A DNA stretch of 64,000 nucleotides from Avibacterium avium (GCF_900454535.1 NZ_UGSP01000001.1:1423501-1487500), one strand, 5' to 3'. Positions 1 through 10,074 are shown, numbered from the stretch's first letter. The notes: generated by a model not told the origin, from the letters alone. Translations and numbers: made by a program.

Positions 1-37
1 TCAATATTGCTGGTCGTTTTTTATGGAAGGAAACACT

Positions 38-1042
38 ATGCAATTCAAAAAATCTTTTTCTCTTACTTTTCTTACCGCACTTTTTAGTACCAACCTTATG
101 GCGGCACAAAGCCCGGAAAATGTGCAAGTTTACACTTATGATAGTTTTAGTGCAGATTGGGGCGCAGGCCCAAAAGTGAAAGCCTTGTTTGAGCAAGCTC
201 ACCCACAATGTCAGGTAAATTATGTGCCTTTTGATAGCACTGGCGTGATGTTTAACCGTATTCGCCTTGAAGGGAAAAAGAGCAAAGCGGATATTGTGTT
301 AGGCTTAGATCAAACAATGCTTGAGGAAGCAAGAAAAACACAATTATTTGCCGAAAATAACGTGCCAACGGAACAACTTTCCTTGCCAGTGAAGTGGCAA
401 GACAAGGTGTTCTTACCTTATGATTTTGGTGCTTATGCCTTTGTTTATCATAAAGAAAAATTACCAAATCCACCAAAAAGCCTAAAAGAATTAGTGGATA
501 ACCAACAACTTCGCGTCATTTACCAAGATCCGCGCACCAGCGGCGTGGGACGTGGGTTAGTGATCTTAATGAATGAAGTTTATGGTGATGATGTGGGCGC
601 TGCGTGGAAAAAACTCGCTAGCCATACCGTTACTGTAGGCAAAGGCTGGTCGGAAACCTATGGCGCATTTTTAAAAGGCGAAGCGGATTTAGTGTTTAGC
701 TATAACACATCACCGCTTTATCACTTATTAAATGATAAAGATGCCAATTACGCCGCCACGGATTTTGCGGAAGGACAAGTATTACAAATTGAAACCGCGG
801 CACGAATGGCAAATCACCCGAATGCTTGTGCTGATGCCTTTATGCAATTTTTGATTTCACCGCAGGCACAAAGCCAAATTTCACAAAAAAATGTGATGTT
901 TGCCGTAATTGATGAAAAAATTGAGCCTAACTTTGATGCCTTAAAACAAGCGCAGCAAAGCAAAACTACCTTGGGTAGTGGTGTCAATGCAGAACAATTA
1001 AAACAATGGACGAACACTTGGCAAGCCAGCTTAACACAATAA
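38..1042 (+). CDS. thiB: Thiamine-binding periplasmic protein of the ThiBPQ ABC importer
   Basis: Solute-binding component that captures thiamine or thiamine phosphates in the periplasm and hands them to ThiP. The first ~23 residues are a signal peptide (lysines, hydrophobic core, cleavage near LMAA), and the mature protein opens with YTYDSFSADWG, as in TbpA/ThiB proteins. The 334 aa are a full family length. I chose ATG 38 over the in-frame ATG at 23 because GGAAGG at 25-30 is correctly spaced from it and the signal peptide then starts at residue 1. The gene overlaps thiP. Any TPP riboswitch would lie upstream of the window. Confidence 0.93.
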   Translation: MQFKKSFSLTFLTALFSTNLMAAQSPENVQVYTYDSFSADWGAGPKVKALFEQAHPQCQVNYVPFDSTGVMFNRIRLEGKKSKADIVLGLDQTMLEEARKTQLFAENNVPTEQLSLPVKWQDKVFLPYDFGAYAFVYHKEKLPNPPKSLKELVDNQQLRVIYQDPRTSGVGRGLVILMNEVYGDDVGAAWKKLASHTVTVGKGWSETYGAFLKGEADLVFSYNTSPLYHLLNDKDANYAATDFAEGQVLQIETAARMANHPNACADAFMQFLISPQAQSQISQKNVMFAVIDEKIEPNFDALKQAQQSKTTLGSGVNAEQLKQWTNTWQASLTQ

Positions 1043-2649
1043 TTCGCCGTAACTTGCAAAAATTCCCCTTGTCGTCAATGGCAGGGGGAATAGGTGTGAT
1101 TTTGCTGTTAGGTGCATTTTATCTGTTTGCCTTAAGTGCGGTGTTAAATCTTGGCAATGATCATCAATGGATGACATTTTGGCAAGATAGTTATGTGCGC
1201 CACGTTATCGCCTTTAGTTTTGGACAAGCCTTTTTATCGGCGTTTTTATCTGTACTGGTTGGTCTGTTTTTTGCGCGCGCGTTTTTTTACCAAGATTTCC
1301 GTGGCAAGCCACTGATTTTAAAATTATTTTCTCTCACCTTCGTTTTGCCTGCCTTGGTGGCGGTGCTAGGTTTGCTCGGGATTTACGGACATTCAGGCTG
1401 GCTGGCAAGCTTATTTTTCGCTCTTGAGATTGATTGGAAACCCAATATTTACGGCTTGAGTGGTATTTTGATCGCCCATTTATTTTTTAATATTCCTTTG
1501 GCAAGTCGCTTATTTTTGCAGGCGCTTTCAAGCATTCCCAATCAGCAACGGCAGCTCAGTTCACAACTGAATATCCGCGGTTGGCAGTTTATCCGTTTGA
1601 TCGAATTACCTTATTTACGCCAACAGTTTTTGCCGGCGTTTACTTTAATTTTTATGCTGTGCTTCACCAGTTTTGCCATTGTGCTAACCCTTGGCGGCGG
1701 GCCGGCTTACACCACCTTAGAAGTGGCGATTTATCAAGCCATTTTGTTTGAGTTTGATTTGCCGAAAGCCGCAATGCTCGCGTTATTGCAATGCGGGTTT
1801 TGCGTACTGCTGCTTGCGCTCAGCAGTTTGTTTAACAGCAAAGATCCGAGCCAGCTTAATTTGCGTCATTTTTGGAGAGAAAAACAAACAAGTGCGGTGC
1901 AAATTTGGCAAATTTTTTGTGTCAGCAGTGTGCTGATTTTTCTTTTTTCCCCACTGCTTTATATGGTGGTGGCAGGCTTAGATTGGCAGGCTTGGCAAAA
2001 AGTGGCCGCCAATCCCCAGTTATGGCGCGCTTTGGGGTATTCTTTAAGTATCGCTCTATGTTCTGCGTTATTTGCGATTTTATTTTCAATGGCATTACTT
2101 TTTTTGGCTCGCCGTTTAGCTTGGCAACATCACCGTTATTGCGCCAATTTAATTAGCAATATGGGAATGATCGTACTTGCGATCCCCACTTTAGTTGTGG
2201 CGCTAGGGCTATTTATTCGCTTGCAAGCAATGGATTTTCGACCGTGGCATTTATTGCTGATTGTGGCATTTTGTAATGGCATTTTGGCGATGCCTTTTGT
2301 GATCCGCACGCTTTCTGTGCCAATGTATCAAAATATGCAATATGAGCGCCTTTGCCAATCTCTTGGCGTGCAAGGCTGGCAACGCTGGAAATGGGTGGAA
2401 TGGCAAGCCCTTAACGCCCCAATGCGGTATGCTTTCGCCTTGGCTTGCGCTTTATCTTTGGGGGATTTTACCGCCATTGCGTTATTCGGCAATCAAGATT
2501 TTATCTCTCTGCCGTATTTGCTCTATCAGCAATTAGGCTCATATCGTATGCAAGAAGCGAGCGTTACCGCCTTGATTTTATTATTGTTATGTGGCGCTTT
2601 ATTTGTGCTGATTGAGCGTTCACAAAAGCAGGACAAAGATAAAATTTGA
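1006..2649 (+). CDS. thiP: Thiamine ABC transporter permease
   Basis: Inner-membrane permease of the thiamine importer. It is a 547-aa fused double permease with about twelve hydrophobic segments and two binding-protein-dependent transport domains. Each domain has an EAA-type cytoplasmic loop that contacts ThiQ: one near residues 180-205 (around [11 protein letters not shown]) and one near residues 445-470 (around [12 protein letters not shown]). The start overlaps the end of thiB by 37 bp, so translational coupling is likely. An in-frame ATG at 1078 (residue 25) is an alternative start. It contains uptake sequences at 1134-1142 and 1890-1898. Gene order thiB-thiP-thiQ is the usual operon. 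Confidence 0.93.
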   Translation: MDEHLASQLNTIIRRNLQKFPLSSMAGGIGVILLLGAFYLFALSAVLNLGNDHQWMTFWQDSYVRHVIAFSFGQAFLSAFLSVLVGLFFARAFFYQDFRGKPLILKLFSLTFVLPALVAVLGLLGIYGHSGWLASLFFALEIDWKPNIYGLSGILIAHLFFNIPLASRLFLQALSSIPNQQRQLSSQLNIRGWQFIRLIELPYLRQQFLPAFTLIFMLCFTSFAIVLTLGGGPAYTTLEVAIYQAILFEFDLPKAAMLALLQCGFCVLLLALSSLFNSKDPSQLNLRHFWREKQTSAVQIWQIFCVSSVLIFLFSPLLYMVVAGLDWQAWQKVAANPQLWRALGYSLSIALCSALFAILFSMALLFLARRLAWQHHRYCANLISNMGMIVLAIPTLVVALGLFIRLQAMDFRPWHLLLIVAFCNGILAMPFVIRTLSVPMYQNMQYERLCQSLGVQGWQRWKWVEWQALNAPMRYAFALACALSLGDFTAIALFGNQDFISLPYLLYQQLGSYRMQEASVTALILLLLCGALFVLIERSQKQDKDKI

Positions 2650-2725
2650 AAAAATTGCACCGCACTTTATCTTTGCATTTTGGTATGTTTACCACATTCT
2701 TTCGTTTTATGATTTAGGCAACACG

Positions 2726-3379
2726 ATGATTAAACTGGATACTTATTTTCATTACCCCAATCAACCAATGCACTTTAAGCTGCATATCCCCGCAGGACAA
2801 CGGGCGGCCATTGTGGGGGCGAGTGGGGCAGGCAAAAGCACCTTGCTCAACCTAATTGCAGGATTTGAATTGGTGGACAAAGGGGAAATTTGGCTTAATG
2901 GGCAAAATCACACCTTTAGCGCACCCCATCAACGCCCTGTTTCAATGTTGTTCCAAGAGAATAATTTGTTCACCCATTTGACAGTGGCGCAGAACATCGC
3001 TTTAGGGCTAAAGCCAAGCCTAAATCTTAGCGAGTTAGAAAAAGCTAAAGTGGCGGAAGTGGCAAGTGCGGTGGGATTAGGGGAGTTTTTAGATCGCTTG
3101 CCCAACGCCCTTTCAGGCGGACAAAAACAACGTGTCGCCTTGGCGCGTTGTCTGTTGCGCGATAAACCTATTTTATTGCTTGATGAACCCTTTTCCGCCC
3201 TTGATCCCCATTTACGTCAAGAAATGCTGCATTTATTGGACAAGTTATGCCAGCAGAAAAACTTAACCTTGCTTATTGTGACGCATCAACCTGATGAATT
3301 AACAGGAAAAATTGATCGCCTTTTGATGGTTGAAAATGGTAGGATTAGTGATAAACCATTACCCGAATTAAAAATTTAA
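2726..3379 (+). CDS. thiQ: Thiamine ABC transporter ATP-binding protein
   Basis: ATPase that powers the ThiBP importer. It shows Walker [11 protein letters not shown]-loop MLFQENNLF, signature [14 protein letters not shown], Walker [13 protein letters not shown] and the switch histidine in VTHQ. From ATG 2726 it is 217 aa, the usual ThiQ size. The reading frame stays open upstream to 2612 inside thiP, but that extension (about 38 residues) is not ABC-like and contains an uptake sequence. A 76-bp spacer separates it from thiP. It is the last gene of the thi operon; bioB follows after a 39-bp gap. Confidence 0.93.
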   Translation: MIKLDTYFHYPNQPMHFKLHIPAGQRAAIVGASGAGKSTLLNLIAGFELVDKGEIWLNGQNHTFSAPHQRPVSMLFQENNLFTHLTVAQNIALGLKPSLNLSELEKAKVAEVASAVGLGEFLDRLPNALSGGQKQRVALARCLLRDKPILLLDEPFSALDPHLRQEMLHLLDKLCQQKNLTLLIVTHQPDELTGKIDRLLMVENGRISDKPLPELKI

Positions 3380-3418
3380 GTCTAAAATAGACCGCACTTT
3401 TTACAACAAGGATAATTT

Positions 3419-4453
3419 ATGACAACCACAAACATTCAAATTCCCTCTTTAACACCGCACCCAACCTTAGAATACTGGTCAGTGTGTAAAGTGGAAGCTT
3501 TATTTGAAACGCCTTTTTTAGATCTTGTGTTCCGTGCTGCACAGGTTCATCGTGAGAATTTTAATCCACGCGCGATTCAGCTTTCCACCTTAATGTCGAT
3601 TAAAACCGGTGGCTGCCCAGAGGATTGTGGTTATTGTCCGCAATCAGCGCGTTATCAAACGGGCGTGCAAAATCAGCAATTGCTTGATATTGAAGAAATT
3701 GTGGAAAAAGCCAAAGTGGCAAAATCTCGTGGTGCAAGCCGTTTCTGTATGGGCGCGGCGTGGCGTGGGCCAAAACCTAAGGATATTGAAAAGATCACCG
3801 CAATTATCAAAGCGGTGAAAGATCTTGGCTTAGAAACCTGCGGTACATTCGGTTTATTGCAAGATGGAATGGCTGAAGATTTGAAAGAAGCAGGGCTAGA
3901 TTATTACAACCATAATATCGACACTGCGCCAGAACATTACGAAAAAATCATCGGTACACGCCAATTTGATGATCGCATTAACACCCTTGGCAAAGTGCGT
4001 AAAGCTGGCTTAAAAGTCTGCTGTGGTGGGATTGTTGGAATGGACGAAACCCGCAAAGAGCGTGCGGCCTTTATCGCTAGCCTTGCCAACCTTGATCCAC
4101 AACCAGAATCTGTGCCAATTAACCAATTAGTGAAAGTGGAAGGCACGCCATTGGCAGAAGCGGCAGAATTAGATTGGACAGAATTTGTTCGCACTATCGC
4201 CGTTGCGCGTATCGTAATGCCGAAAAGCTATGTGCGTTTATCCGCAGGTCGTCAAGGAATGTCGGAAGAAATGCAAGCAATGTGCTTTATGGCAGGGGCA
4301 AATTCCATTTTCTACGGTGATAAATTACTGGTTACCGAAAATCCAGAAGAAGACGGCGATCAACTGCTTATGGCAAAACTCGATCTTGAGCCAGAGACGG
4401 AAGAAAATCGTTCAGTAAAAGAAGAAAGCCCTTTGTTCAAAGAAGTAGTGTAA
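3419..4453 (+). CDS. bioB: Biotin synthase (radical SAM)
   Basis: Inserts sulfur into dethiobiotin to make biotin, the last step of the pathway. The radical-SAM cluster CxxxCxxC is C66-C70-C73 ([12 protein letters not shown]). The [2Fe-2S] site residues lie in the segments ETCGTFG and [12 protein letters not shown], plus the arginine in VRLSAGRQ. The 344 aa are full length. The start is preceded by AAGGA, spaced 7 nt from ATG. As I recall, thiBPQ-bioB is also the order in Haemophilus influenzae. It probably has its own promoter in the short gap that carries an uptake sequence. A strong terminator follows. Confidence 0.96.
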   Translation: MTTTNIQIPSLTPHPTLEYWSVCKVEALFETPFLDLVFRAAQVHRENFNPRAIQLSTLMSIKTGGCPEDCGYCPQSARYQTGVQNQQLLDIEEIVEKAKVAKSRGASRFCMGAAWRGPKPKDIEKITAIIKAVKDLGLETCGTFGLLQDGMAEDLKEAGLDYYNHNIDTAPEHYEKIIGTRQFDDRINTLGKVRKAGLKVCCGGIVGMDETRKERAAFIASLANLDPQPESVPINQLVKVEGTPLAEAAELDWTEFVRTIAVARIVMPKSYVRLSAGRQGMSEEMQAMCFMAGANSIFYGDKLLVTENPEEDGDQLLMAKLDLEPETEENRSVKEESPLFKEVV

Positions 4454-4494
4454 TAATCAGCTAAAATCGCTTAGCTTTGTTATCGAAGTTATTG

Positions 4495-4533
4495 AAGGAC
4501 TAAGTTTATAAAGAAAACTTAGTCCTTTTTTTT
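4495..4533 (+). terminator. Rho-independent terminator of bioB
   Basis: A perfect 13-bp stem, AAGGACTAAGTTT (4495-4507) paired with its complement at about 4515-4527, is followed by a run of T to 4533. It lies 42 bp after the bioB stop. Confidence 0.9.
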
Positions 4534-4576
4534 GAATTGAATGCGCTTAATTAAGAAAGCTATTTAGTCAGTGCTT

Positions 4577-4891
4577 TTAGGGTTTTAAGCTAGGAATATA
4601 TTCCGCAAGGCCCTTGATGTCATTTTCACTTAAGCGCGATTTTGCCGCGTTGCCTGCACCAACAATTTCGCCCGCTTTGCGTTTTTCAAGTGCGGTGATA
4701 ATTTCTTCTGTTTTTAGGCTGTTGATGATGGCTGATTGATTTAATGCGGAACGTTCACCTTGTTTACCGTGGCACATTGCGCAAGAGCGGTTAAAGATTT
4801 TTTGGCTATGTTCGAGCATTTCTGCACTTTGATTGGCCAAGCCAGATAACGGTAAGGCGGAAAGTAAAAGTAGAGTAAAGGTTTTTTTCAT
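4577..4891 (-). CDS. Small periplasmic c-type cytochrome of the FTR1/P19 iron operon
   Basis: 104-aa exported class I-like cytochrome c. The signal peptide is residues ~1-19 (cleavage after GLA). The single haem site CAMCH is at residues 37-41. The C-terminal helix (LSENDIKGLAEYI) matches the usual cytochrome c fold. No methionine occurs after the haem motif, so the common axial Met is absent; the region where it normally sits reads GAGNAAKSRLS. The start ATG overlaps the stop of the upstream TlpA-like gene (TAATG), so it is the eighth and last gene of the operon. I infer that it passes electrons for iron redox chemistry in the periplasm; this is not proven by sequence. Confidence 0.85.
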   Translation of the reverse strand: MKKTFTLLLLSALPLSGLANQSAEMLEHSQKIFNRSCAMCHGKQGERSALNQSAIINSLKTEEIITALEKRKAGEIVGAGNAAKSRLSENDIKGLAEYIPSLKP

Positions 4892-5391
4892 TATGGATCC
4901 TTAAATAATGCGAGTAATTTTGACTCAGAAATTAAGCCTTCAAATTTATAAAGGATTTTGCCTGTGGGATCAAGTACAAAAGATGTCGGTGTGCCAACCA
5001 GTTGATAACGCTCAGCGGTGATGTTGAGCTGATCTTTCACGATGGGCAAAATAAGCTGATTTTTCACCGCACTTTTTTGTGTATCGCCTCGTTCGCCGTC
5101 AATATTAATGGCAAGGATTTGCAGATTATCAGGGTATTTTTCAGCTAGTTGCTGCAATTGTTTAAGTTCTACAATGCAAATACCGCAGGTTTCAGACCAA
5201 AAATTCAGTAATAATTTCTTGCCAGCAAATTGTTGCAATTCTACTTTTTGTCCTTGCAGATTAAAGACGGCTAAATCAGGGGCTTGGCTGCCAATATTGG
5301 CGGACTGATCTTTGCAAGAAATCAGCGAAAAAATCACCGCACTTATTAGGCTCGTTAAAGCCATTTTTTTGTATAAATAAGCCAGTTTCAT
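4891..5391 (-). CDS. TlpA/ResA-like thioredoxin lipoprotein
   Basis: 166-aa membrane-anchored thioredoxin-fold protein. The N-terminal hydrophobic segment ends in a lipobox (LISC, lipidated Cys26). The redox motif CGIC is C69-C72 (SETCGICIVE), and the cis-proline loop VGTPTSFVL is near residue 133. AhpC/TSA-Redoxin family, with the TlpA/ResA layout. It sits between the ABC ATPase and the cytochrome c gene. In the Campylobacter FTR1/P19 locus, thioredoxin-like genes occupy the same place, so a role in reducing or maintaining the iron uptake machinery, or in maturing the cytochrome, is plausible. Substrate unknown. Confidence 0.88.
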   Translation of the reverse strand: MKLAYLYKKMALTSLISAVIFSLISCKDQSANIGSQAPDLAVFNLQGQKVELQQFAGKKLLLNFWSETCGICIVELKQLQQLAEKYPDNLQILAINIDGERGDTQKSAVKNQLILPIVKDQLNITAERYQLVGTPTSFVLDPTGKILYKFEGLISESKLLALFKDP

Positions 5392-5399
5392 TCTGTTCC

Positions 5400-6068
5400 T
5401 TAGCCATTAATTTCTTCGCGCAAAAATTTTCCGTGTTGTAGGAAAATAGTGCGGTTGGTGAGCTTACCCAGTTCGGGATTATGCGTTACCATTACGATCG
5501 TTCGCCCTTGCTGATTGAGTTCTGTGAGCAAATCTAGCACCAGTTTTTCATTTTTTTCATCAAGGTTGCCGGTGGGTTCATCAGCAAAAATCACTGGGGG
5601 CTGATTAACCAAGGCGCGAGCGATACAAACCCGTTGCTGTTCACCACCCGAAAGCTGGCTTGGGCGGTGATCAAAACGGTGTGCTAAACCCACTTGCGCT
5701 AAGACTGCTTTGGCAGCTTCTTCATCGACAACGCTGTGATAATGCTGCGCAAGCATCACATTTTCCAGCGCAGTCAAGTAAGGGATTAAATGGAATTGTT
5801 GGAATACCAAGCCAATTTTTTCTGCACGAAAACGTTGGCGACCCGTTTCATCGAGTTGAGCGGCGTCTACTCCATCTAAAATCACTTTGCCCGCGCTTGC
5901 CGTATCAAGCCCGGTGAGAATGTTCATCAGTGTGGTTTTGCCTGAGCCTGATGCCCCCATTATGGCAACAAATTCCCCCTCAGCGATTTGGATATTAATG
6001 TCTTCAAGGGCGGTTACTTGCCCAAAGCGTTTATATAAATGTTGGGTTTCAATAACGTATTTTTCCAT
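5400..6068 (-). CDS. ABC transporter ATP-binding protein of the FTR1/P19 iron operon
   Basis: 222-aa ATPase of the MacB/LolD subfamily. It has Walker A GASGSGKTT (near residue 38), Q-loop LVFQQFHLIPYLT, signature LSGGEQQRVCIARAL and Walker B VIFADEPTGNLDEKN. This subfamily pairs with FtsX-type permeases that act by mechanotransmission rather than classical import. Two such permeases are directly upstream, ending 1 bp before this start. The matching Campylobacter jejuni locus (cj1658-1665) has the same ATPase/permease set next to p19. The substrate is unproven; I infer a role in iron transfer from the periplasm. Confidence 0.9.
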   Translation of the reverse strand: MEKYVIETQHLYKRFGQVTALEDINIQIAEGEFVAIMGASGSGKTTLMNILTGLDTASAGKVILDGVDAAQLDETGRQRFRAEKIGLVFQQFHLIPYLTALENVMLAQHYHSVVDEEAAKAVLAQVGLAHRFDHRPSQLSGGEQQRVCIARALVNQPPVIFADEPTGNLDEKNEKLVLDLLTELNQQGRTIVMVTHNPELGKLTNRTIFLQHGKFLREEING

Positions 6069-6069
6069 T

Positions 6070-7221
6070 TTATTCGCCTTTTAAAACGTTGGCAGTTTGA
6101 ATTTCTAAAGCACGGCGCGTTGGCACAATCACGGCAACAAAAGCCACAGTGAGTGAGAGCAGAATTGTGATTGGAATCACCGGCAAGCGCAAATCAATAT
6201 AGGCTTTAAACACGGTGATACCGAGAATTTGTGCCAGTAAATACCCTAAAATTAGCCCCACGATGATAGCGCAAAATGCGATGAGTAAAATTTCTGTGCC
6301 AATTTGTTTAATAATATCTTGTTGTTTTGCGCCTAAAGCTTTTTGTAGCGCAAATTCTTTCGCCCGTTCGCCAACAATGGCAATTAAGGTAGTGTTCACG
6401 CAAAGGGTGGCGAGAATCAAAATCACCACTGAAATCAAGCCCATTAAGCCTTTGATTTTATCCAAAATTTGCCCCTCAGAGGCGGATACTTTCAAGATCG
6501 GGCGAATGGCTAAATCAGGATATTGCTGTTGTAATTGTTGTGCAAATTGGCTCACTTGCCCCTGATCGTTTTTCACATTCAGAAGCGCATTAGTGATTAA
6601 GCCTGTTTTATCTAGCCATTGCTGGGCAAATTCAAGATTGACAATCAGCATATTGTCCGTGGCATCACCACTTTCTACAATGGCTTTAATGGTGAAGTGG
6701 TGCTTTTCTGCCCCTTTGTTCAAGGTGATTTTATCGCCAAAGTTCAGGTTTAACCGTTGGGCAAGGGATTTGCCGATCATCGCGTTGCGATCATCAAAAT
6801 TCACCCCAATGGGTGATCCTGTGATTTGCCAATAAGGGGAAAGAGTTCGCATTGCATCAAACCACACGCCCATTATCACCACTTTTTCTAAATCTGCCCG
6901 TGCCACGCCATAAAGATAAGGGCTGGCGGCCGTAATTAAGCCTTGCGGTGCTTGGCTGAGAATTTGGTTGAAGTCTTTTTCGTTCATCAAGCCACTGCTG
7001 TTTGAACCGATGTAAAAATTTGCACCAAAGGTGCGCAGTTCTTGGCTCATTTTGGTGTTGATGTCGAAATACACCGCGGCCATTGCGGTAACAATACTGG
7101 CGCCAACGGTGAGTGCCGCGAAAATAATCATCACCCGTTGCAAGCGCAGGCGTAAGGCATTGATAATTAAACGCCAAAACATTGTGCGAGCGTTGATTGA
7201 ATGGGCATTATTGGCGGCCAT
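6070..7221 (-). CDS. FtsX-like ABC permease (second of two) in the FTR1/P19 operon
   Basis: 383-aa inner-membrane protein of the MacB/FtsX type: one N-terminal transmembrane helix, a large periplasmic domain of about 200 residues, then three C-terminal helices with the FtsX core (from about SVVILILATLCVNTT). ATG 7221 is chosen because GGAGG lies 6 nt upstream; an earlier in-frame codon at 7251 lacks that. The chosen start overlaps the end of the upstream permease gene by 14 bp. It presumably forms a heterodimer with that permease and uses the ATPase encoded next. Confidence 0.88.
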   Translation of the reverse strand: MAANNAHSINARTMFWRLIINALRLRLQRVMIIFAALTVGASIVTAMAAVYFDINTKMSQELRTFGANFYIGSNSSGLMNEKDFNQILSQAPQGLITAASPYLYGVARADLEKVVIMGVWFDAMRTLSPYWQITGSPIGVNFDDRNAMIGKSLAQRLNLNFGDKITLNKGAEKHHFTIKAIVESGDATDNMLIVNLEFAQQWLDKTGLITNALLNVKNDQGQVSQFAQQLQQQYPDLAIRPILKVSASEGQILDKIKGLMGLISVVILILATLCVNTTLIAIVGERAKEFALQKALGAKQQDIIKQIGTEILLIAFCAIIVGLILGYLLAQILGITVFKAYIDLRLPVIPITILLSLTVAFVAVIVPTRRALEIQTANVLKGE

Positions 7222-8530
7222 ACAGCACCTCCACAGGATAAAGCTGGGCAATGCGATGGGCGGGAAACCAAGTGCCGATTAAGGCAATGATCATTGACAG
7301 CACCAACACGCAAGGCACCACGATCCAAGCGAAATCTAAAGGCGAGCCGAATAGGGTAATGCCGATAAATTTGGCTAGTCCCCAACCGGCTACGCAACCA
7401 AGCGCACCACCGAGTAGGGCGCTGATAATGGCTTCGCAATAAAATAGTAAGACAATTTGCCATTGGTAAGCGCCAAGGGCTTTCATCAAGCCAATTTCTT
7501 TACTCCGTTCAATAATGGTGGTGGTCATCAGTGAAGCAATCCCCATCGCCGCAGCGACTAATGCCGCCACGGTTACCACCGCGAGCAAGAGCTGGATTTT
7601 TTCAATTACCACCCCTTCAGAAGCCGCAACTTGCCAAATTGGGCGAACGACTGCACCTGAAATGGCTTCTTCTAACTGATGAGAAATCGAAGACACATAA
7701 GCGGTGCAATACCAGCGATCGTATTCTTCGGCGGCTAAGGCATCAGGGTTATCTCTGGCTTTGCGCGAAAGTTTATTTTCTGGCACGGTAAGTGCGGAAA
7801 CCTTGATCGCTTGCACTTTGCCAGATAAATTTAACAAATTTTGCACCGCACTTAAGGGCAGCACGATCTGCTGTTCTTCCGTGCCACCGGTGCTTAAAAT
7901 CCCGACAATATGAAGATTAAGCTGGCGTTGCGTTTCGCCCTCGTGATAATTCAGTTGAATTTGATCACCGATTTTCCACTGCGTGCGATTGGCTAATTGA
8001 TTGCCTAAAAGTGCGGGGATATTTTCGCCAATATTTTTCTGGCTATCGTCCACCCATTGCCCTTGCACTTTCCAATAAGGGCTAATAATGCGTTGCCCGG
8101 TGTGGTAGTCATCTTCATCAGGAATAGCAATGGGACGATCGAAAAAAGTGCCTAAAATACTGATATTATGGGTATTGTTCTGCGTCAGATTTTTGCCTTC
8201 CACTTCTGCACTGAGTAGTGGCGCAAAGCCCACAATGTTATTACGCCAGAAAATATCTTTCACATTAGGCAATTCTTTTTCATCTAAAAAATCCTGCGTG
8301 GAAAGGCTATTTCCGCCGTTTATTTCTGCGGAAAGCACCGCACTGCTGGCTGGTTCAATCAAAATATTCGCGCCATAGGATTTCAGCTCGCGCGCCATTT
8401 TATCGCCAATATCAATGGACACCGCAAGCAGGGCAGAAACCAGCCCTGCGGCAAGAAAAATCGTCATAATGGCGAGCAATTTGCGTTTTAAACCGTGCCG
8501 CCAAGATTGCAATAACATTCGACTGAGCAT
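7208..8530 (-). CDS. FtsX-like ABC permease (first of two) in the FTR1/P19 operon
   Basis: 440-aa MacB/FtsX-type permease. It has an N-terminal helix (LLAIMTIFLAAGLVSALLAV), a periplasmic domain up to about residue 310, and three C-terminal helices starting near LLLAVVTVAALVAAAMG. The segment ERSKEIGLMKALGA is the typical cytoplasmic coupling stretch of this family. The start codon overlaps the stop of the DUF2318 gene by one base. It is the partner of the downstream permease; both lie in the conserved FTR1-P19-DUF2318-permease-permease-ATPase order known from Campylobacter and from fetMP-type loci of enterobacteria. Confidence 0.88.
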   Translation of the reverse strand: MLSRMLLQSWRHGLKRKLLAIMTIFLAAGLVSALLAVSIDIGDKMARELKSYGANILIEPASSAVLSAEINGGNSLSTQDFLDEKELPNVKDIFWRNNIVGFAPLLSAEVEGKNLTQNNTHNISILGTFFDRPIAIPDEDDYHTGQRIISPYWKVQGQWVDDSQKNIGENIPALLGNQLANRTQWKIGDQIQLNYHEGETQRQLNLHIVGILSTGGTEEQQIVLPLSAVQNLLNLSGKVQAIKVSALTVPENKLSRKARDNPDALAAEEYDRWYCTAYVSSISHQLEEAISGAVVRPIWQVAASEGVVIEKIQLLLAVVTVAALVAAAMGIASLMTTTIIERSKEIGLMKALGAYQWQIVLLFYCEAIISALLGGALGCVAGWGLAKFIGITLFGSPLDFAWIVVPCVLVLSMIIALIGTWFPAHRIAQLYPVEVLYGRQ

Positions 8531-9927
8531 TAGGGATTTTCCTCTTTCGCCACATAATTTTCAGGGTGATCGCGGAAGGCATTGAGATTTTGTTCGTTGG
8601 CAAAGAAATAGGTTTTGCCCGCGTAATTATATTTATGCTCCGCGGTGGTATTTTTCAATGTTGTGCCGTCCACAGGATCTTTCACCGTTAATTCCACAAT
8701 GGTGGAAAAATAGTTTAAGCCGTCTTCAAGGCTTTTTTTGCTGATGATCACTTCGCTGTCCGTTTGCTGCCAATCTTCAATCGGCACGGGGTTACAGCCG
8801 CCCGGTTTGCCGATAGACGGAATAAACATTCGCACGCCACAGCCCACACAAACCACTTGATCCCCTTCCATAACGTAGCCTTGATCGCCGCATAAAATGC
8901 AAGCGTCAAACACCGCGGCTAGGCTGAGATTTTTGCTTGAGCGGTTGATCAGGAAAAAACGCACCGCTTTGCCGTCACTGGAAATCCATACAAAGCGATG
9001 TAGCTTGCCGTCTTTCACTTCTTCAATCGGAATATGAATGCGGTTTTGTTTATCGAGCGTAACAGGTTTGGCTTCAGAAAGTTGCGGTGGGCGAGAAGCG
9101 ATTTGATCCCAATAAAGCTGCGCAGAAACAATGGTCAATAAGGCGAGGCTTCCCCAGAAAAGCGTGCGTTGGCTGGTTTGTAATAGGGCTAATTTTTTCC
9201 GTTTTTCAATGGGTTGAAGCGTATTGTTTACCACGGTTTTGTTGGCAGAATGGATTTTTAGCGCAAATAAAATCAGGCTTAATGCCGTAAGTGCGGCGAT
9301 AAAATAATTGCTATAACTGATTAAATTGCTGGATTTTGCCACGAAACTTAATCGCGCTTTGGTGAGATCAATCACTTGTAATTTCATCAAGCCAAGTAAT
9401 ACTTCACCGATTAAAGGCAAGAGTAAAAATAGAGTAGTGAGCGAAATCAGCAAAAAGGGAAGTGCGGTGCATTTTTTCGCTGTTTTATTTTGGCTTAACA
9501 GAAGATAAAGCCAAAAGGCGAACAAAAAGCAAAAAATCAGGGCAAAAATCACCGCACTTAGGTGCAGGATAAAATCCGTGTTAATTACGTCCGTGTTGGT
9601 AATAGCAGAAATATTCGGATCGCGCGCCCATAGCACACCTGCGGCAAGGGATAGTACAAATTGGCAAAAATATGCGAGCTTGTTTGAACGGATAAAATGG
9701 GCTAGATAAAACAGCGCAAAAATCGCCATTAAGAAAATACTTAGCCCCAGTTTCACTGGTTGAGAAGCAGGCAGTTGCAAATAACCCACCGCTCCAAAAC
9801 TCAGCCCCAGCAGCGAAAGCCAAAGGATTCGTTTTAAATGAAGGTTGTCATATTTCAGCCAATTTACGCCTAATAACAAAGCAGTTGGCAAGACAGATTG
9901 AAGGAAAAAAACGAAGTAGTAGTTCAT
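8530..9927 (-). CDS. DUF2318 polytopic membrane protein with Cys pairs, iron operon
   Basis: 465-aa protein. The N-terminal half holds about eight hydrophobic segments. The C-terminal half, facing the periplasm by inference, is a DUF2318 domain with two cysteine pairs, CILCG and CVGCG, followed by GKPGGCNPVPI. These could bind a metal or do redox chemistry. ATG 9927 is preferred; the frame also opens at a TTG at 9942. Homologues lie beside p19 in Campylobacter (cj1660) and other FTR1/P19 operons. Exact function is unknown. The last base overlaps the next gene, so the operon is tightly coupled. Confidence 0.85.
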   Translation of the reverse strand: MNYYFVFFLQSVLPTALLLGVNWLKYDNLHLKRILWLSLLGLSFGAVGYLQLPASQPVKLGLSIFLMAIFALFYLAHFIRSNKLAYFCQFVLSLAAGVLWARDPNISAITNTDVINTDFILHLSAVIFALIFCFLFAFWLYLLLSQNKTAKKCTALPFLLISLTTLFLLLPLIGEVLLGLMKLQVIDLTKARLSFVAKSSNLISYSNYFIAALTALSLILFALKIHSANKTVVNNTLQPIEKRKKLALLQTSQRTLFWGSLALLTIVSAQLYWDQIASRPPQLSEAKPVTLDKQNRIHIPIEEVKDGKLHRFVWISSDGKAVRFFLINRSSKNLSLAAVFDACILCGDQGYVMEGDQVVCVGCGVRMFIPSIGKPGGCNPVPIEDWQQTDSEVIISKKSLEDGLNYFSTIVELTVKDPVDGTTLKNTTAEHKYNYAGKTYFFANEQNLNAFRDHPENYVAKEENP

Positions 9928-10012
9928 AATAATCTCAATCAAAAATCTAAATTTTTCTAATTATTCTGCTGACAAAACAATGAGAAAAATCGTATTTGAG
10001 TAACTTTAGTAA

Positions 10013-10050
10013 CAATGAAACCTAGCACAGATGTGCTAGGTTAATTTTTA
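10013..10050. other. Hairpin between the P19 gene and the DUF2318 gene
   Basis: AACCTAGCAC (10019-10028) pairs with GTGCTAGGTT (10033-10042) around a 4-nt loop. Read along the minus-strand transcript, the T-rich tail (TTTCATTG) is poor, so this may be a partial terminator or an mRNA-stability hairpin. That would make P19 and FTR1 more abundant than the downstream genes. The rest of the 147-bp gap shows no gene. Confidence 0.55.
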
Positions 10051-10074
10051 TTTATTTTGCTGATTGAAATTGGA

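Noticed and set aside
2612-2725. N-terminal extension of thiQ
   Set aside because: It overlaps thiP and a spacer with an uptake sequence, and is not ABC-like; the start at 2726 gives the usual length.
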